The notes: generated by a model not told the origin, from the letters alone. A stretch of DNA of 64,000 bases from Diabrotica undecimpunctata (GCF_040954645.1 NC_092809.1:64914141-64978140), one strand, 5' to 3'. Shown: positions 20,252 to 32,331, numbered from the stretch's first letter. Program-made: numbers and translations.

Positions 20252-21970
20252 TTTCGTAGATGCGGAACCTTTTACTGAGTTGGAACTCGGCGAGGCTGTT
20301 GAACGGATGAAGATCCGAAAGGCTCATGGCATAGATGGAGTCATGCCGGAGACAGTAAGACTCGCCGCACTAAGATACCTGCAGGTTTTCCTGAGATTGC
20401 TATACAAACTGCTTGAACAACAGCAGTTTCCAACAATGTTGAAAGAAGCTAAGGTTGTCCTTATCACGAAAGGTAGAGGTAAAGAGGAAGAGGTACGATT
20501 TCGGCCAATTAGCCTTCTTAGTTCGATAGCTAAAGTGTAGGAACAGCTTGTAAAAGGCCGTCTTGAGCGAGAGCTAGAAGAAAAGCATGCGCTTAGCGAC
20601 CGCAAATATGGTCTTAGGGCTAAAAGGTCTACCATAGAAGCAGTCACAGAAGTAACCTCTTTAGTTACGCAGGATACAAAGAGATGGGTGGCTCTTATCC
20701 TGTTTGACGTCAATAATGCCTTTAATATGGCATCATGGGACAAAATCATGTCCAGGCTGAAATAATTGGCTGTTAGTGAGTACCTGGTCAATGTAATTGA
20801 CAGATACTTTAGTGACAGGTCAATAAGAGAAAAAGATACCAGCATCAGTTTGTCGCAGGGTGTTCCGAAGGGTTCAGTGTTAGGTTCCATTTTCTGGAAT
20901 GTCCTGTACGATGGGGTGTTGAGGCTACAGATGCCAAGGGGATGCAATTTTGTAGCTTATGCCGATGATCTTGTACTAGATGCGAAGGCGAGTCAGAAAA
21001 CGGACATGGCTAATGCGACTAACACAGCCCTGCGTCGCATTAGTAGGTGGATCAGAGAGAACGATCTACAGCTAGCGCCTCAGAGAACTGAGGTGTTAGT
21101 TCTCAAAGAGAGCCGGGAAAATTTCTCTCTTTGCTTTATAGTGGAAGGTGTGGAGGTTACACCGGTTAAATCGATTAAGTATCTAAGAGTATGGTTGTCG
21201 GAAGGACTAAGGTTCGGAGTACACATCCAAAATACGGTAGAGAAGGCGAACCGAAATCTGGAGGCGTTGATATGGCTGCTGCCAAATATTGGAGGCTCAG
21301 GTAGCACCAAAAGAAAGGTGTTAAATGGAGTTTTCCAGTCGGTGGTAACCTACGCTGCCCCCGTGTGGTGTAGCGTACTAAATACTGCGAAATAAGCTAA
21401 GCTGATGGAGACTTCGCAAAGGCGAATGCTCCTCAGGGTATCTAGCGCATATAGAACAGTTTCAAATAAGGCTCTATATGTCATTGGAGCGGTGATACCG
21501 ATCGTTTTGTTGTGCTAAGAGCGAGCAAGGGGGTATGCGAGGAGGATGGATGTAAATATAGATGAAAATGAGAGAGAAAGAACGATAGTAGAGTAGCAGA
21601 GAGAATGAGCGAGTGATAGCGGAAAGGCAAGGTGGACGAAGGAGCTTATTCCCGATCTAAGGCCGTGGTGAGAATATAAGTTCAGGAAACTAGACTACTT
21701 CCTGACGCAGTTTCTGACTGGACATGTTAGTTTTGGCACCTTCAAAAAGTACTGTTTGTGGGGTACCGGACGCTCCCGCCCACATTTTTAACTGCCAGAG
21801 ATGGGCAAATGAGAGGGGAGATTTAGAGAGACGAATGAGTTTCGGGTTGGATGAAAGAAACGTTGTAAACATGATGTTGAGAGGATAGAAAAAATGAAGA
21901 GAAGTACACTGTCTAATTTCTGGAGTTATGAAGAAAAAGGAGCAGGAGGACAGAGAAGTAAATTGAGCCA
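20252..21970 (+). pseudogene. R1-like reverse transcriptase, zinc-knuckle end
   Basis: One frame carries VDAEPFTELELGEAVERMK, KAHGIDGVMPE, then after a TAG at 20538 the EKHALSDRKYGLRAKRST block, FDVNNAFNMASWDKI (motif A), a TAA at 20763, LSQGVPKGSVLGSIFWNVLYD (motif B) and FVAYADDLVLDA (motif C, intact). After the stop at 21393 come METSQRRMLLRVSSAYRT and, with frameshift, VCGVPDAPAHIFNCQRW, the Cys-x2-Cys/His/Cys knuckle. The order and wording (GVPQGSVLGP-type motif, CGxPDxxxH knuckle) are those of the R1 clade. It has about six nonsense codons but few frameshifts. No rDNA target is present, so this is a dispersed relative. Confidence 0.75.
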
Positions 21971-21998
21971 GGTATCTGAAATTTATGGTTATGAAATT

Positions 21999-22444
21999 TG
22001 TTGCGTAGCGCAACCTAAAATTATGATCCAAATGACGAACACCCTTTTTTAAAAAATACTACTTTTAGTTTTAAGTCGAGCTGTACCCGATAATGCACGA
22101 TAGATGTTGCATATACTCTTTGCACATAATTGCGAGATTATCACGTATTCTCTTCTCAATTTTATTAGAAAAAAAAACATCAGTCATTGTGTCACTGTCA
22201 CATTTGATTAATAAAAAATTAATTCGCTCATTTTTCAACACACAATGTTCAATTAACGCAAAATAAAGTTTCTCAAGTAGTAAGATGTTTTTTAAAGTGT
22301 AATACGGGAAGTGTGATCGCCAAATGTAAGGTAACACATTTTAATTAATTAATAGATATAATTAGAACCAGATCGAAGGTACTGCCCCAACAGGCAGTGA
22401 GCAACACGTCAGGAGGAGAAGATAAAATCCCCCGGTGTTCTACA
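21999..22444 (+). repeat. 5' LTR of BEL/Pao element
   Basis: Starts TG, ends CA, opens with a small hairpin (GTTGCGTAGCGCAAC). A TATA-like or polyadenylation signal was not separated, though AATAAA occurs in the middle part. Confidence 0.95.
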
Positions 22445-22462
22445 TGTTCCTAACGAGCCGGA
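22445..22462 (+). promoter_or_regulatory. Putative primer-binding site, tRNA-Tyr type
   Basis: Directly after the LTR comes TGTTCCTAACGAGCCGGA. The complement of an insect tRNA-Tyr 3' end would read TGGTCCTTCGAGCCGGA, so 14 of about 17 positions agree when one gap is allowed. The match is from memory of tRNA-Tyr and should be checked. Confidence 0.45.
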
Positions 22463-22964
22463 TACAGCAACTGTTCCCGTTTATGTAAAGCTGGAAGCTA
22501 AATTTTCATTAATTATAGCACGAGGGCGATCATCTCTCGTTTCTGCAAAGGCGTTTTCACGCAGTACTCAAGATTTTCTCACACTATTCGTAAAAAACAT
22601 CACTCGCTTCCTCATTTCTTCGCAAAGAAAAGACATAGTTTTTATTCTCTCATATACACACATTGGAGTTTTGGCGGTTCCAGGATCCAAGGTTGTTCTA
22701 TTAGCGCCGGGAGGCCGGTATATCGACATCGACACTTGCAAGGGATAAGGAGTTTATGTGAGGTCGCGGTTGGACTTAATGTGCGGTTTGATCATTTATT
22801 GTAACTTTTACGAATTGTTTTTTGCATCGTCGCATGTCATTTTATTTTTAGATTTTAGATTCGCAGTGATTATAAGTAGATTTTTATGGTAATATTATTT
22901 AGTTCATGATACTAAGTATCTCTTGTTGTATTTAAAATTTGTATTATTTTTTCTCACGTTCAAA
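22463..22964. other. 5' untranslated leader of BEL/Pao element
   Basis: About 500 bp between the primer-binding site and the gag start. The frame is open upstream of the ATG for 14 codons without another ATG. Confidence 0.6.
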
Positions 22965-25900
22965 ATGACTGATGTTGCAAAAATTATAAAATTGAGAGGG
23001 CATACTAAAGCTTGTATTACTAGAATTCAAACATTTGTCTCAAAAAACCAAAATGTAGTTTTAGATTGCGGTCAATATATTGCACGCAAAAATGTATTAA
23101 ATGAAACTTATCGCGAGTATCTCAACCTACAAAAGGAACTTGAATTAAAAGATTTTGATAAATATTGTTCAGATAGAGACATAGTTGAAGAACAGTATTA
23201 TAATTTAGATTCATATTTGTACGAGAAAATCACGCAATTATCTGCAAAACCAGTTCAAACTCAACCTATTGTAACAAATGTAATACCATCTGTTAGCACA
23301 ATTCAAAATGTAAAGTTGCCAGAATTAAAAATACCTTTTTTCTCGGGCGAAATCTCAGAATGGCCCAGCTTTTTTGATGTTTTCACCAAATTAATAACAA
23401 ATGATAAACAGTTATCTAATGCTCAAAAACTTATTTATCTCAAATCAGTGTTAAGGAATGAACCGTTAAAGTTAATTGACAATCTAGAAATAATTGATTC
23501 CAATTTTGAAATTGCAATACAAAATTTATGCAATAGATTTGAAAATAAATATTTAATAGTAAACAGTCATTTGAACAGTTTATTAAATGCTCCACTCATT
23601 ACAAAACCCAATGCACATGCTCTAAGGGATTTCTTAACTCAAATTAAAAGCCATCTCGCTGCCTTAGAAAACCTCAACATCTCGAATCAACTCACTGATT
23701 TAATTCTCATCAATCTCTTTACTCAAAAATTAGACTATAATACTAAAAGATCATTTGAAACCGAGCGTAATATAAACAAACTCCCAAGTTTAATGGAGTT
23801 CCTTGAATTTATTGAAAGAAAATGCAAAATTCTCGAAAATCTTGTTCCTGAATACTCTCATTCTCCGAAACAAAAACAACCTTCTCGTTTTACTTCTCTT
23901 AACACAGTTAGCAATAATTTGCAGTATAGTAGTAATAATCAGTATTTTAAATGTTTCTTATGTCAAAATAACTCCCATAAAATATACACTTGCCGGGAAT
24001 TCTTAAATATGTCTGAAGATGAGCGTTTTCAAACGGTCAAGGCAAAGAAAGCGTGTCTCAACTGCTTGGCTAGTGGTCATTCAGCAAGCTCATGTACCTC
24101 TGCGTCAAATTGCGCTAAATGTAACAGGAGACATCACACATTGCTCCACTTCTCTAACGCTTCTACTCATAACTCAAATAGTTCTCGTTTCAGAACAAAT
24201 CAAGATTCTCGTAGTCTACCCACTAGAAACACTCATTTCCAAAACACTCGTCACTCTCAAGACTCACAAGAAAATCATAATTCTCAAAATACTCGCCAGT
24301 CTCACAATATGCATGATACTCCAAATTCTCGTACTCACTCTAATGTATCTCGTGATCCCAATACTCAAAGCGAAACTTCAAGTTCACCTGCAATCCCACG
24401 AATAGCAAATCAATCTCAGTCTAATGATGTCTACCGAGCATCATCTCTCTCTACACAATCAGGCAAAAAGGAGGTTCTACTCCAAACAGCATGTGTTACA
24501 ATTTATGATTCTTATAATAATCCCGTTAAGGTTCGCTGCCTTACAGACTCAGCTAGTCAGCTTTCGTTTATCACTGAGGAATTAGCAAGTCGCTTGAAAT
24601 GTATTCCTTACACAAAAAGTCTTCAAATTTCTGGAATATCCGAAATCTGTTCGACGTCGAATAAAATGGTGGATTTAAATATTTTCTCAAATGTTAATCC
24701 CACAAAACATTTTACACTCTCTTGTGCGATTCTCCCAACCATCACTTGTAAGCACCCTCAAATTACATTGGATTTTAATGCTCTCAAAATTCCACCAAAC
24801 ATTCACCTAGCTGATCCAGAATTTTGTACTCCTGCCGAAGTTCAAATGCTGCTTGGAGCAGATGTTTATTTCGACTTACTTACTTACGGGTTAATAAAAT
24901 TAGGCCCTAATCTTCCTACCTTAACAAATACTCATCTCGGTTATCTTGTAGGTGGAAATGTACCTCAATCATCTGGGTCAATTGACTCATATTCTATACT
25001 TAACATTCAAGAAAATACTCAACCTCGAAATGAAGTATCCTTGTTCGTTCAAACTCAAAATACCGATTCACTCGTACGGTCGTTTTGGGAAATAGAAGAA
25101 ATCTCGTCTTCTACTTGTACTCCAAAAATCCTAACTCCTTCGGAGCAACAAGCCGAAGATATTTTTAAATCGTCACTTAAAATATTATCATCTGGTAGAT
25201 TCCAAGTAGATCTCCCTTTCAAATCTCCCAACGAATATAAAAAATTGGGCGAATCGTTTTTCCTCGCAAAGAAGCGATTCCTAAACCTCGAACAGAAACT
25301 GATCAAGTCAGATCAATTATACGCACAGTATAAACAATTTCTTCATGAATATATTGCACTTGGACATTGCAGATATGTGCCTCTCTCCACTCGAAATATT
25401 CACTCTGATTTAAAATACTTTATTCCTCACCATTGCGTTTTAAAGGATAGCGTAACAAATAAGTTGCGTGTTGTCTTTGATGGCAGTATGAAAACTACCT
25501 CAAATCTAAGTCTTAATGACATAATGCTTCCTGGTTATACGGTACAACGCGAATTATTCGATATTTTGATAAATTTTAGATTATTTAAATACTGTATTGT
25601 AGCAGATCTACGTCATATGTACAGACAAATTCGAGTAAATCCCGAACAGGTATTTCTGTTGAACATCTTATGGCGTGATTCACCTCAAGAGGATTTGAAA
25701 TGTTTTCATTTTGAAACTGTCACTTATGGATTAAATAACTCCGGTTTTCTCAGCACTAGATGTCTTAAGGAATTAGCTCAAAAACATTCCGACAAATTTC
25801 CCTTGGCTAGTGATGCTCTTTTAAATTGCTGTTATATCGATGATGTGCTGTATGGCTGTAACGATTTTGAAACACTCTTCGAAATTCATCGTCAATTAAC

Positions 25901-28418
25901 CGAATGTTTGAACCTCGCTTGTTTCTCGCTTCATAAATGGTGTGCAAACTCACCTGAATTTCTCGCAGGTATTTCTCATATCTCTAATGAAGCTAGTTAT
26001 GTAATCAATCCTGAAAATAACACGAACAAAATTCTCGGCCTATGTTGGAATTCTCACTCCGATCATTTTTCAGTTCTTGTGCCAAAGGTTACCGTTAAGG
26101 ATACCTATACAAAAAGAGAAGTTCTTTCTTTAATTGCTTCCATTTATGACCCTATCGGATTGATTAACCCTGTAGTGGTATCTGCTAAATTAATTATGAG
26201 AAAGATTTGGTTAGAAAGGTCGAATTGGGATGACCACCTCAGTCCAAATTTGCTTACACAATGGAATCTATTTTTACAAACACTTCCTCACCTCTCCAAT
26301 CTCAAGATTCCTAGGTTGCTGCAAAATTCTAGCAATGTAACAAGTACTCAAATACATGGGTTTTCGGATGCAAGTCTTAGCGCGTATGGTGCTTGCGTTT
26401 ATTTAAGAACATCACATGAAAATGGCTTTATCTCTTGCAATCTAATCTCCTCAAAGAGTCGTGTTAGTCCTGTAAAAATTGTGACTCTTCCTCGATTAGA
26501 GTTTCTAGGAGTATTATTACTCTCTAATCTTCTTACGAAGATACTTTCTGTCTTGATTCCATCCCAATCTCAGATAAATTCTGTCAATTTATGGACAGAT
26601 TCCGAAGTCGTCCTCGCATGGATTAATTCACACCCTTCTCGTTGGTCTACCTTTGTAGCCAATAGAGTAACTCAAATTCAAGAACTCACCTCCAACCATA
26701 CATGAAGACATGTACGATCGAAAGACAACCCTGCGGATATATTATCTCGTGGTGCTACACCCTTGCAGTTGCTTGATTGTGATCTTTGGTTTAATGGTCC
26801 TCAATTTTGTTCAGATCCACACTTTGATTTCAACCTCTTTGTATATAATGGTCCTTCGAGTATTAATGTTGATGAACTGCCTGAACTCAAAAGGGTTACT
26901 CATCTAATCAGAAAACCAGATTCACAAGTGTATGATGCCCTCTGCAAATTTTCATGTTTCACTCGACTTCAGAGAGCTTTTGCATACTGCATTCGTTTTA
27001 TTTACAATGTAAGAGCTAAGTCTCATAGACGTACAGGTCCTCTCACTCCAAATGAACTCTCTAGTTCTGAGTTAATGATTATCAAATTGACCCAGTCTCA
27101 TTTCTTCAGTTCGGAAATCCAATTTTTAATGGATAATCGTCTGCTTAACGATAAGTCTATTCGTAAATTGAATCCCTTTCTAGATTCGTCTCAAATGATA
27201 CAAGTAGGCGGTCGTCTTCTCTTTTCAGATGTTTCTTATGATCAGAAATTCCCTCTACTGTTGCCCTCAAAATCACATATTGTCAATTTATTACTTACCC
27301 GAGAACATCGAAGACTTCTACATTCTGGCCCTCAAAATACACTGTCCAATGTTAGATTGAAATTCTGGCCTCTTGATGGTCTTCGACAAATCAAACGTAT
27401 AATACAAAATTGTCTCACTTGTTACCGTTTTAACGCACAAGTCGCTTCCCAAATCATGGCTAATCTCCCGAGGGAAAGAGTTCAAATTGCACGTCCATTT
27501 ATAAACGTTGGAGTTGATTTTGGTGGTCCATTTCCAATCAAGACCTCTAAACTCAAGAGAGCTCCCCTTACTAAGGCCTATATGGCAGTGTTTGTATGTT
27601 TAGCTACTCGCGCCGTGCATGTGGAATTAATTTCCAGTCTTTCTACTGAAGCGTTCTTATTGACTCTGAAAAGATTTATCGCCCGAAGGGGTAATCCGAG
27701 TATCATTTTCAGCGATAATGGCACCAACTTTCTAGGTGCGAAAAATTAATTGAAAGAACTTTATGAGTTGCTTCTCAAAGGTGATACTTCTGAATCTATT
27801 CGCTCTTTCGCTACTTTATGTCAAATTCAATGGAAGTTTATCCCTCCACGCTCACCACACCACGGTGGTATTTGGGAAGCTGCCATAAAGAGCTTCAAAT
27901 ATCATCTCGTAAGAATAATGGGTAACTCCAATTTTACTTTCGAAGAACTATCCACTGTACTTTCGCAGATTGAAGCAGTGCTCAATTCACGCCCTATCTG
28001 TGCGCCCTCAGACGACCCGTCCGATTTTTCCTTTCTTACTCCCGGGCACTTCCTTATTGGATCTAACTTAATGTCTTATCCTGAATTAGATCTCTCTGAT
28101 ATTCAAGAAAATAAATTGTCTTTGTGGAATAAATGCACAAGAATTCAGCAGCATATGTGGAAGGTTTGGACTCGCGATTATCTTAATAGGCTTCAAAATA
28201 GACCTAAATGGTTCACTCCTCAGGTAGGCATAAAGCCTGATGATCTCGTCTTGCTTAAGGACGAAAACTCGCCTCCTCTCAAATGGCCTATAGCACGGGT
28301 AGTTGAGACATATCCGGGAAAGGACAACAAGGTAAGAGTTGTTAAGGTCAGAACTCCTGAAGGGTTATACGTTCGCTCTATTGCTAAACTGTGTCCTCTT
28401 CCTATGACTCACCTTTAA
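22965..28418 (+). pseudogene. BEL/Pao Gag-Pol polyprotein, two in-frame stop codons
   Basis: I place the start at the ATG at 22965 (context CAAAATG); the open frame begins 42 bp earlier without an ATG. The frame would be 1817 codons, a normal BEL/Pao length. Domains with approximate residues: Gag (DUF1759-type, 117-280), zinc knuckles (329-395), a Ser/Asn-rich linker, aspartic protease with DSAS at about 527, reverse transcriptase with YIDD at about 956, RNase H with GFSDAS at about 1131, and an integrase whose acidic residues lie in VDFGGPF, SDNGTNF and GIWEAAIKS (about 1515-1640). Only TGA at 26703 (a Trp position) and TAA at 27747 (probably a Glu position) interrupt it, with no frameshift. 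With near-identical LTRs, this is a recently dead copy of a family likely still active. Confidence 0.92.
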
Positions 28419-28493
28419 GAATTTTAATAGTTTTTTTAGATTAGTTATACCTTTCTTCAAATTGTACATAAATATTTTTTTTTGATGCGTTCA

Positions 28494-28510
28494 CATCAAG
28501 AGGGGGACTA
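28494..28510 (+). promoter_or_regulatory. Polypurine tract of BEL/Pao element
   Basis: AAGAGGGGGACTA sits immediately before the 3' LTR, where plus-strand synthesis is primed. Confidence 0.75.
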
Positions 28511-28955
28511 TGTTGCGTAGCGCAACCTAAAATTATGATCCAAATGACGAACACCCTTTTTTAAAAAATACTACTTTTAGTTTTAAGTCGAGTTGTACCC
28601 GAGAATGCACGATAGATGTTGCATATACTCTTTGCACATAATTGCGAGATTATCACGTATTCTCTTCTCAATTTTATTAGAAAAAAAACATCAGTCATTG
28701 TGTCACTGTCACATTTGATTAATAAAAAATTAATTCGCTCATTTTTCAACACACAATGTTCAATTAACGCAAAATAAAGTTTCTCAAGTAGTAAGATGTT
28801 TTTTAAAGTGTAATACGGGAAGTGTGATCGCCAAATGTAAGGTAACACATTTTAATTAATTAATAGATATAATTAGAACCAGATCGAAGGTACTGCCCCA
28901 ACAGGCAGTGAGCAACACGTCAGGAGGAGAAGATAAAATCCCCCGGTGTTCTACA
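28511..28955 (+). repeat. 3' LTR of BEL/Pao element
   Basis: Matches the 5' LTR except for two substitutions and one shorter A-run; followed by the target duplication AAATT. Confidence 0.95.
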
Positions 28956-28963
28956 AAATTCAT

Positions 28964-29319
28964 CTTCTTCTTCTTCAAGTGCCCTGTCCGTTGCGAACGT
29001 TGGCTATTAACATGGCAATTCTGATCTTATTTGCGGCGCTTCTGAATAGTTCGACCGATGTGAGCCCGAACCACTTCCTCAGATTTTGGAGCCACGAGTG
29101 TCTTCTCCTGCCTGGCCCTCGCTTACTGTCTATTTTTCCCTGGACAATCAATTGCAGTAGACGGTACTTATCGTGTCTCAATATGTGGCCTAGATATTCA
29201 AGCTTTCTTTGTTTAATTGTATTCACGATTTCTTTCTCCTTTCCGATTCTTTGGATTACCTCTGTGTTGGTGACATGTTCGGTCCAGGATATACGAAGAA
29301 TGCGTCGGTACACCCACAA
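28964..29319 (-). pseudogene. RTE-like 3' end fragment, intact C-terminus
   Basis: The minus-strand frame is open for its whole length and reads RRILRISWTEHVTNTEVIQRI, KQRKLEYLGHILRHDKY, IVQGKIDSKRGPGRRRHSW, FRSAANKIRIAMLIANVRNG, a stop and the GAA-type tail at its 3' end (CTTCTTCTTCTTC on the plus strand at about 28965). It is heavily 5'-truncated. The flanks share AAATTCAT (28956-28963 and 29325-29332), consistent with a target duplication. It is the best reference here for the C-terminus of this family. Confidence 0.8.
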
Positions 29320-29326
29320 AATTCAT

Positions 29327-29696
29327 GGTTAATATTATTATTATGGTTAATATTATTATTATTAGTTTATGGCCTAACGTCTGAAACATTTTCTGATTTA
29401 CGGTAACAGGTATGGTTATTTATAAATTTTTAGTTTTTTTATTTTAGTTGTTCATTGAGTGGCAAGATCTCCTCTCTGGAACGGTGTTTAAGGTTTTAGC
29501 CGGAACACGGTTAATCCGGCGCGACCCTGGGGTCTTCTGGTCTAGTATTTTACTCGGCCGAAAGATGCCAGCGTATCTTGTTCCGTGACGTAGAAGTCAA
29601 AAAAAGATATCCCCCACCATTGCCTGTCAGAATTCAATGGATATATTCTTAGGCCTATACTGGAATCTGGCAATACGACAATAAAAAAAATGTAGG
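29327..29696 (+). other. Probable 3' region of the interrupted R1-like element
   Basis: No coding sequence. An ATT-repeat block is followed by a GC-richer part (29440-29620) unlike the neighbours, then an A-rich stretch before piggyBac sequence resumes. The assignment rests on position and weak resemblance. Confidence 0.4.
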
Positions 29697-30690
29697 ATTA
29701 TTTAAATGGCCACTTACGAGTTATGAAATATGTTTTATATAAGTTCATCATTTGGTCGCATATATCGACCACACCCATATTCTGATTGTATGTTTTAACA
29801 ATATTAGGGCATGATACTTCGACAAAACTTTTCTCAGATTTACATCATCTTTTTACTACGGCTTTTTGCTCAATACTAAGTGTATTAGATAACATCAGGA
29901 CGCCTTTATTGTCTTTTTACTTAACAAGACTCATTAGACTATTACATCTAGTAAATTGTTCAGATTCTGCTCTAGGCATTTCTTTGTCATTTTTGAAGAC
30001 TGCAGGTGTTTGTAATCTCTGTTCATCATATCTGTACTCGTTTCATACACTACAATTTTATTTAATTCCTCCATTAATGTTACAGAATTGAAATATCTGT
30101 CAAAAAATATATGACTCCCTTTTGGTAAAGTGTTTGCGAAATGTAATATGACAAAGAAGCCTAGGACACAATTCTTAAATTTTGCGAATGCATATGTGTT
30201 GCCTTGGTATATTTCGAAGTCCGTCACAATACCTCTCGAAGTAGATTTTTTTAACCCACGGGCCTAGGTTTTTTTTTGACGAACTGGTTTGGTTCACATC
30301 TGCCTAAAAATGGTGTCATTTGTTCATTAATTAAATAATTTACTATGGTCTTTCAATTTCCCTACAACTTTATCTAATAAAATCTATCATAGCTTAAACT
30401 TTCCACAATTTATTATTGTTTTTATTTTCGTTGGAGACTCTGTTTTCATCTTTAACATGGAAGTTTGTGCGGAGTCTAATAAGAAACGATTTCTTCACAT
30501 CGTATCAGCTACAACAGAAAGTCCAAATCTTGATTGCCAGTACATACGTGTTCTTGGACATTTGATGCATCCCATAACTGCATGCATTCCAAAAAACTTT
30601 TTAATTTCCTCGGAAGTTACATGTGGTTTTATTAGATTACCATTTTTGTGTACGTAGTATAGATTTGTACGTACTGCGGCCAAATCAAAA
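29697..30690 (-). pseudogene. piggyBac (i) transposase, central piece
   Basis: From right to left the minus strand gives FDLAAVRTNLYYVHKNGNLI, EEIKKFFGMHAVMGCIKCPR and MYWQSRFGLSVVADTM (start of the DDE domain), then NRFFLLRLRKLHVKDENRV, LPKGSHIFFDRYFNSVTLMEEL (second catalytic Asp, FFDxYF), and VVDICDQMMNLYKTYF with TRKWPF (third Asp in VVD). The part with the first Asp (DExM block) is deleted or unrecognisable around 30230-30400. Frameshifts and stops are frequent. Confidence 0.7.
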
Positions 30691-30698
30691 AATGCTTG

Positions 30699-30840
30699 TT
30701 GAAGTTATACTTCTATACGCGCGCTCCACGTTGGAAATTTGTATGGGAGTGAATCTGTGAAATCATTACATATGTAAGATAATGAGTAAGAGAGAGACAG
30801 AAGATATATTTTCTCTCTCTTCCTCTCTCGAATATAAAAA
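30699..30840 (+). repeat. Repeat head A
   Basis: Conserved with 31296-31437 at about nine positions in ten; its central palindrome CATTACATATGTAA is shared by all four copies. Confidence 0.75.
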
Positions 30841-31046
30841 TGTTCCTTTTGTATATATAATTTAATATTATATATATTATATAAAGATATATATATATAT
30901 ATATACATATAATATTATACATTTAATAAAATATTTATTAATATTATTATTTATGTGATATTTTTTGTAATATTTACTAAATGTTCATAATTATATTATT
31001 CTTTTGTATTTCAAAATAATAATCTCAATAAATCACTGTATGATCC

Positions 31047-31118
31047 AGAACTGTCGTGTAGTAGTCAGTATCACCGCCTGTCACGCGGGAGACCGGGGTT
31101 CGATTCCCAGTCGGGGAG
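31047..31118 (+). tRNA. tRNA-Asp (GTC)-like pseudogene
   Basis: The 72-nt stretch aligns without gaps to insect tRNA-Asp from about position 8 to the end: D-arm-like TAGT-GT-AGTATC, anticodon arm CCGCCTGTCACGCGG with anticodon GTC at 31080-31082, T-arm with TTCGATT. The 5' acceptor strand reads AGAACTG and cannot pair with the 3' strand TCGGGGA, because the shared repeat end AGAACTGTC replaces it; the T-stem has one G-A mismatch. TTTTTT at 31122 would end RNA polymerase III transcription. I read it as a tRNA fragment fused to the repeat, not a working tRNA. Confidence 0.7.
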
Positions 31119-31295
31119 GACTTTTTTGTTAATATTATTACATTATTGTCATTTTTAAATACTTATGGATATTGCATTTTAATTTGTATTGTATTATTAT
31201 AATGTTGCACTGTATTGTAGTGTATTTTTTTTATGTATATTATTGTCATTTTTAAATACTTATTAATATGGCAGTTTAATTTATATGATATTATT

Positions 31296-31437
31296 GAAGT
31301 TATGCTTCTATACGCACGGTCGGCGTTGGAAATTTGCATGAGAGTGAATCTGTAAAACCATTACATATGTAAGATAATAAGTAAGAGAGAGACAGAAGAT
31401 ATATTTTCTCTCTCTTCCTCTCTCGAGAATAAAAATG
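31296..31437 (+). repeat. Repeat head B
   Basis: Second plus-strand head; starts GAAGTTATGCTTCTATACGC and ends in TCTCTCTCTTCCTCTCTCG like head A. Confidence 0.75.
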
Positions 31438-31486
31438 TTCCTTTTGTATATATATTTAATATTATATATATTATTATATAATATTG

Positions 31487-31612
<126 letters not shown>

Positions 31613-31754
31613 TATATAATATAATATGTATTAATATTATTACTTATGTGATATGTTTTGTATTATTTAAAATTAAACGTTTATAATTATTTTAGGCTTT
31701 TATATTTCATAATAATCACTGTTTTACCGAGAACTGTCAATTTTGAAATCCGTA

Positions 31755-31832
31755 AGTGTCATGTCTAATTGGCAAATCCTTTATGTGTTTGGTTCATACG
31801 CTGGTGGTTGTGAGTTCGAATCTCAATTATGA
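31755..31832 (+). pseudogene. Second tRNA-like segment, type not clear
   Basis: After the same AGAACTGTC junction as in the first unit, the sequence differs and contains GAGTTCGAATCTCA, a perfect B-box with a 4-bp T-stem, followed by CCTTTTTTATTTTT. An anticodon loop can be drawn around TTGGTTCATAC but the stems are poor, so I do not name the isotype. Confidence 0.4.
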
Positions 31833-32194
31833 ATTTCCTTTTTTATTTTTGAAATATTTAAAAACCTCACGTTAATCTTATTAAATATATGTAATATACG
31901 CAAAAAACATAAATTTTAAAATAAAATAATTTATATTGTATTATTATATTGAATTATGTTGCAGTGTATTTATTGTATTGTAATTTTTATATTAATAACA
32001 ATATAAACAATGAATTTTACTGCAGAGTATGTGTAAATTTTTTTTTTGCATTCAACTCCTTTTATACATATATAAAAATAAAAATATATATTTTCGTTAA
32101 AATATTGATACAATCCTTCATTTAATATACTCCAATTACAGGTCAAATGTTTATATACAGCAAACGATGCACCATATACCTATATAACTAATTA

Positions 32195-32331
32195 TTTTTC
32201 TCTTTCTGCTCTCTCTTACCTATAGCATTACATATGTAATGATTGTGCAGATTGACTCCTATATAAATTTTTAACGGCGAACGCGTGTATAGAAGTATAA
32301 CCTCTACCGGCAGTCCCACTGGACTGCCACA
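32195..32331 (-). repeat. Repeat head C with terminal hairpin
   Basis: Reverse complement of the head sequence (CATTACATATGTAATG, then TGTATAGAAGTATAAC), followed by the hairpin at 32309-32328. Confidence 0.7.

Larger units (their letters stand above)
21999..28955 (+). mobile_element. BEL/Pao LTR retrotransposon, recent insertion
   Basis: Two LTRs of 446 and 445 bp begin TGTTGCG and end TTCTACA. I see two substitutions and one A-run length change between them. The 5-bp AAATT flanks both sides (21994-21998 and 28956-28960), the usual duplication length for BEL/Pao. A primer-binding region, a single long gag-pol frame and a purine tract are in the right places. No envelope-like frame follows pol: only about 90 bp separate the stop from the right LTR. 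Confidence 0.95.
20250..29696 (+). mobile_element. R1-like non-LTR retrotransposon inserted in piggyBac (i), itself interrupted
   Basis: The 5'-truncated coding part is at 20252-21970. The 3' region appears to continue at 29327-29696 after the nested RTE fragment and BEL/Pao element, with the segments GTTTAAGGTTTTAGCCGG and TTAATCCGGCGCGACC that resemble R1-type 3' regions, and it ends near an A-rich tail at about 29690. The insertion point in piggyBac shows a short imperfect duplication (CCCTTTC on one side, CCATTTA on the other). Confidence 0.6.

Noticed and set aside
28419..28510. Envelope-like gene after BEL/Pao pol
   Set aside because: Only about 90 non-coding bases remain before the 3' LTR.
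31047..31118. Functional tRNA-Asp gene
   Set aside because: Anticodon and T-loop are fine, but the 5' acceptor strand cannot pair with the 3' strand and equals the shared end of the adjoining repeat; I keep it only as a tRNA-derived pseudogene.
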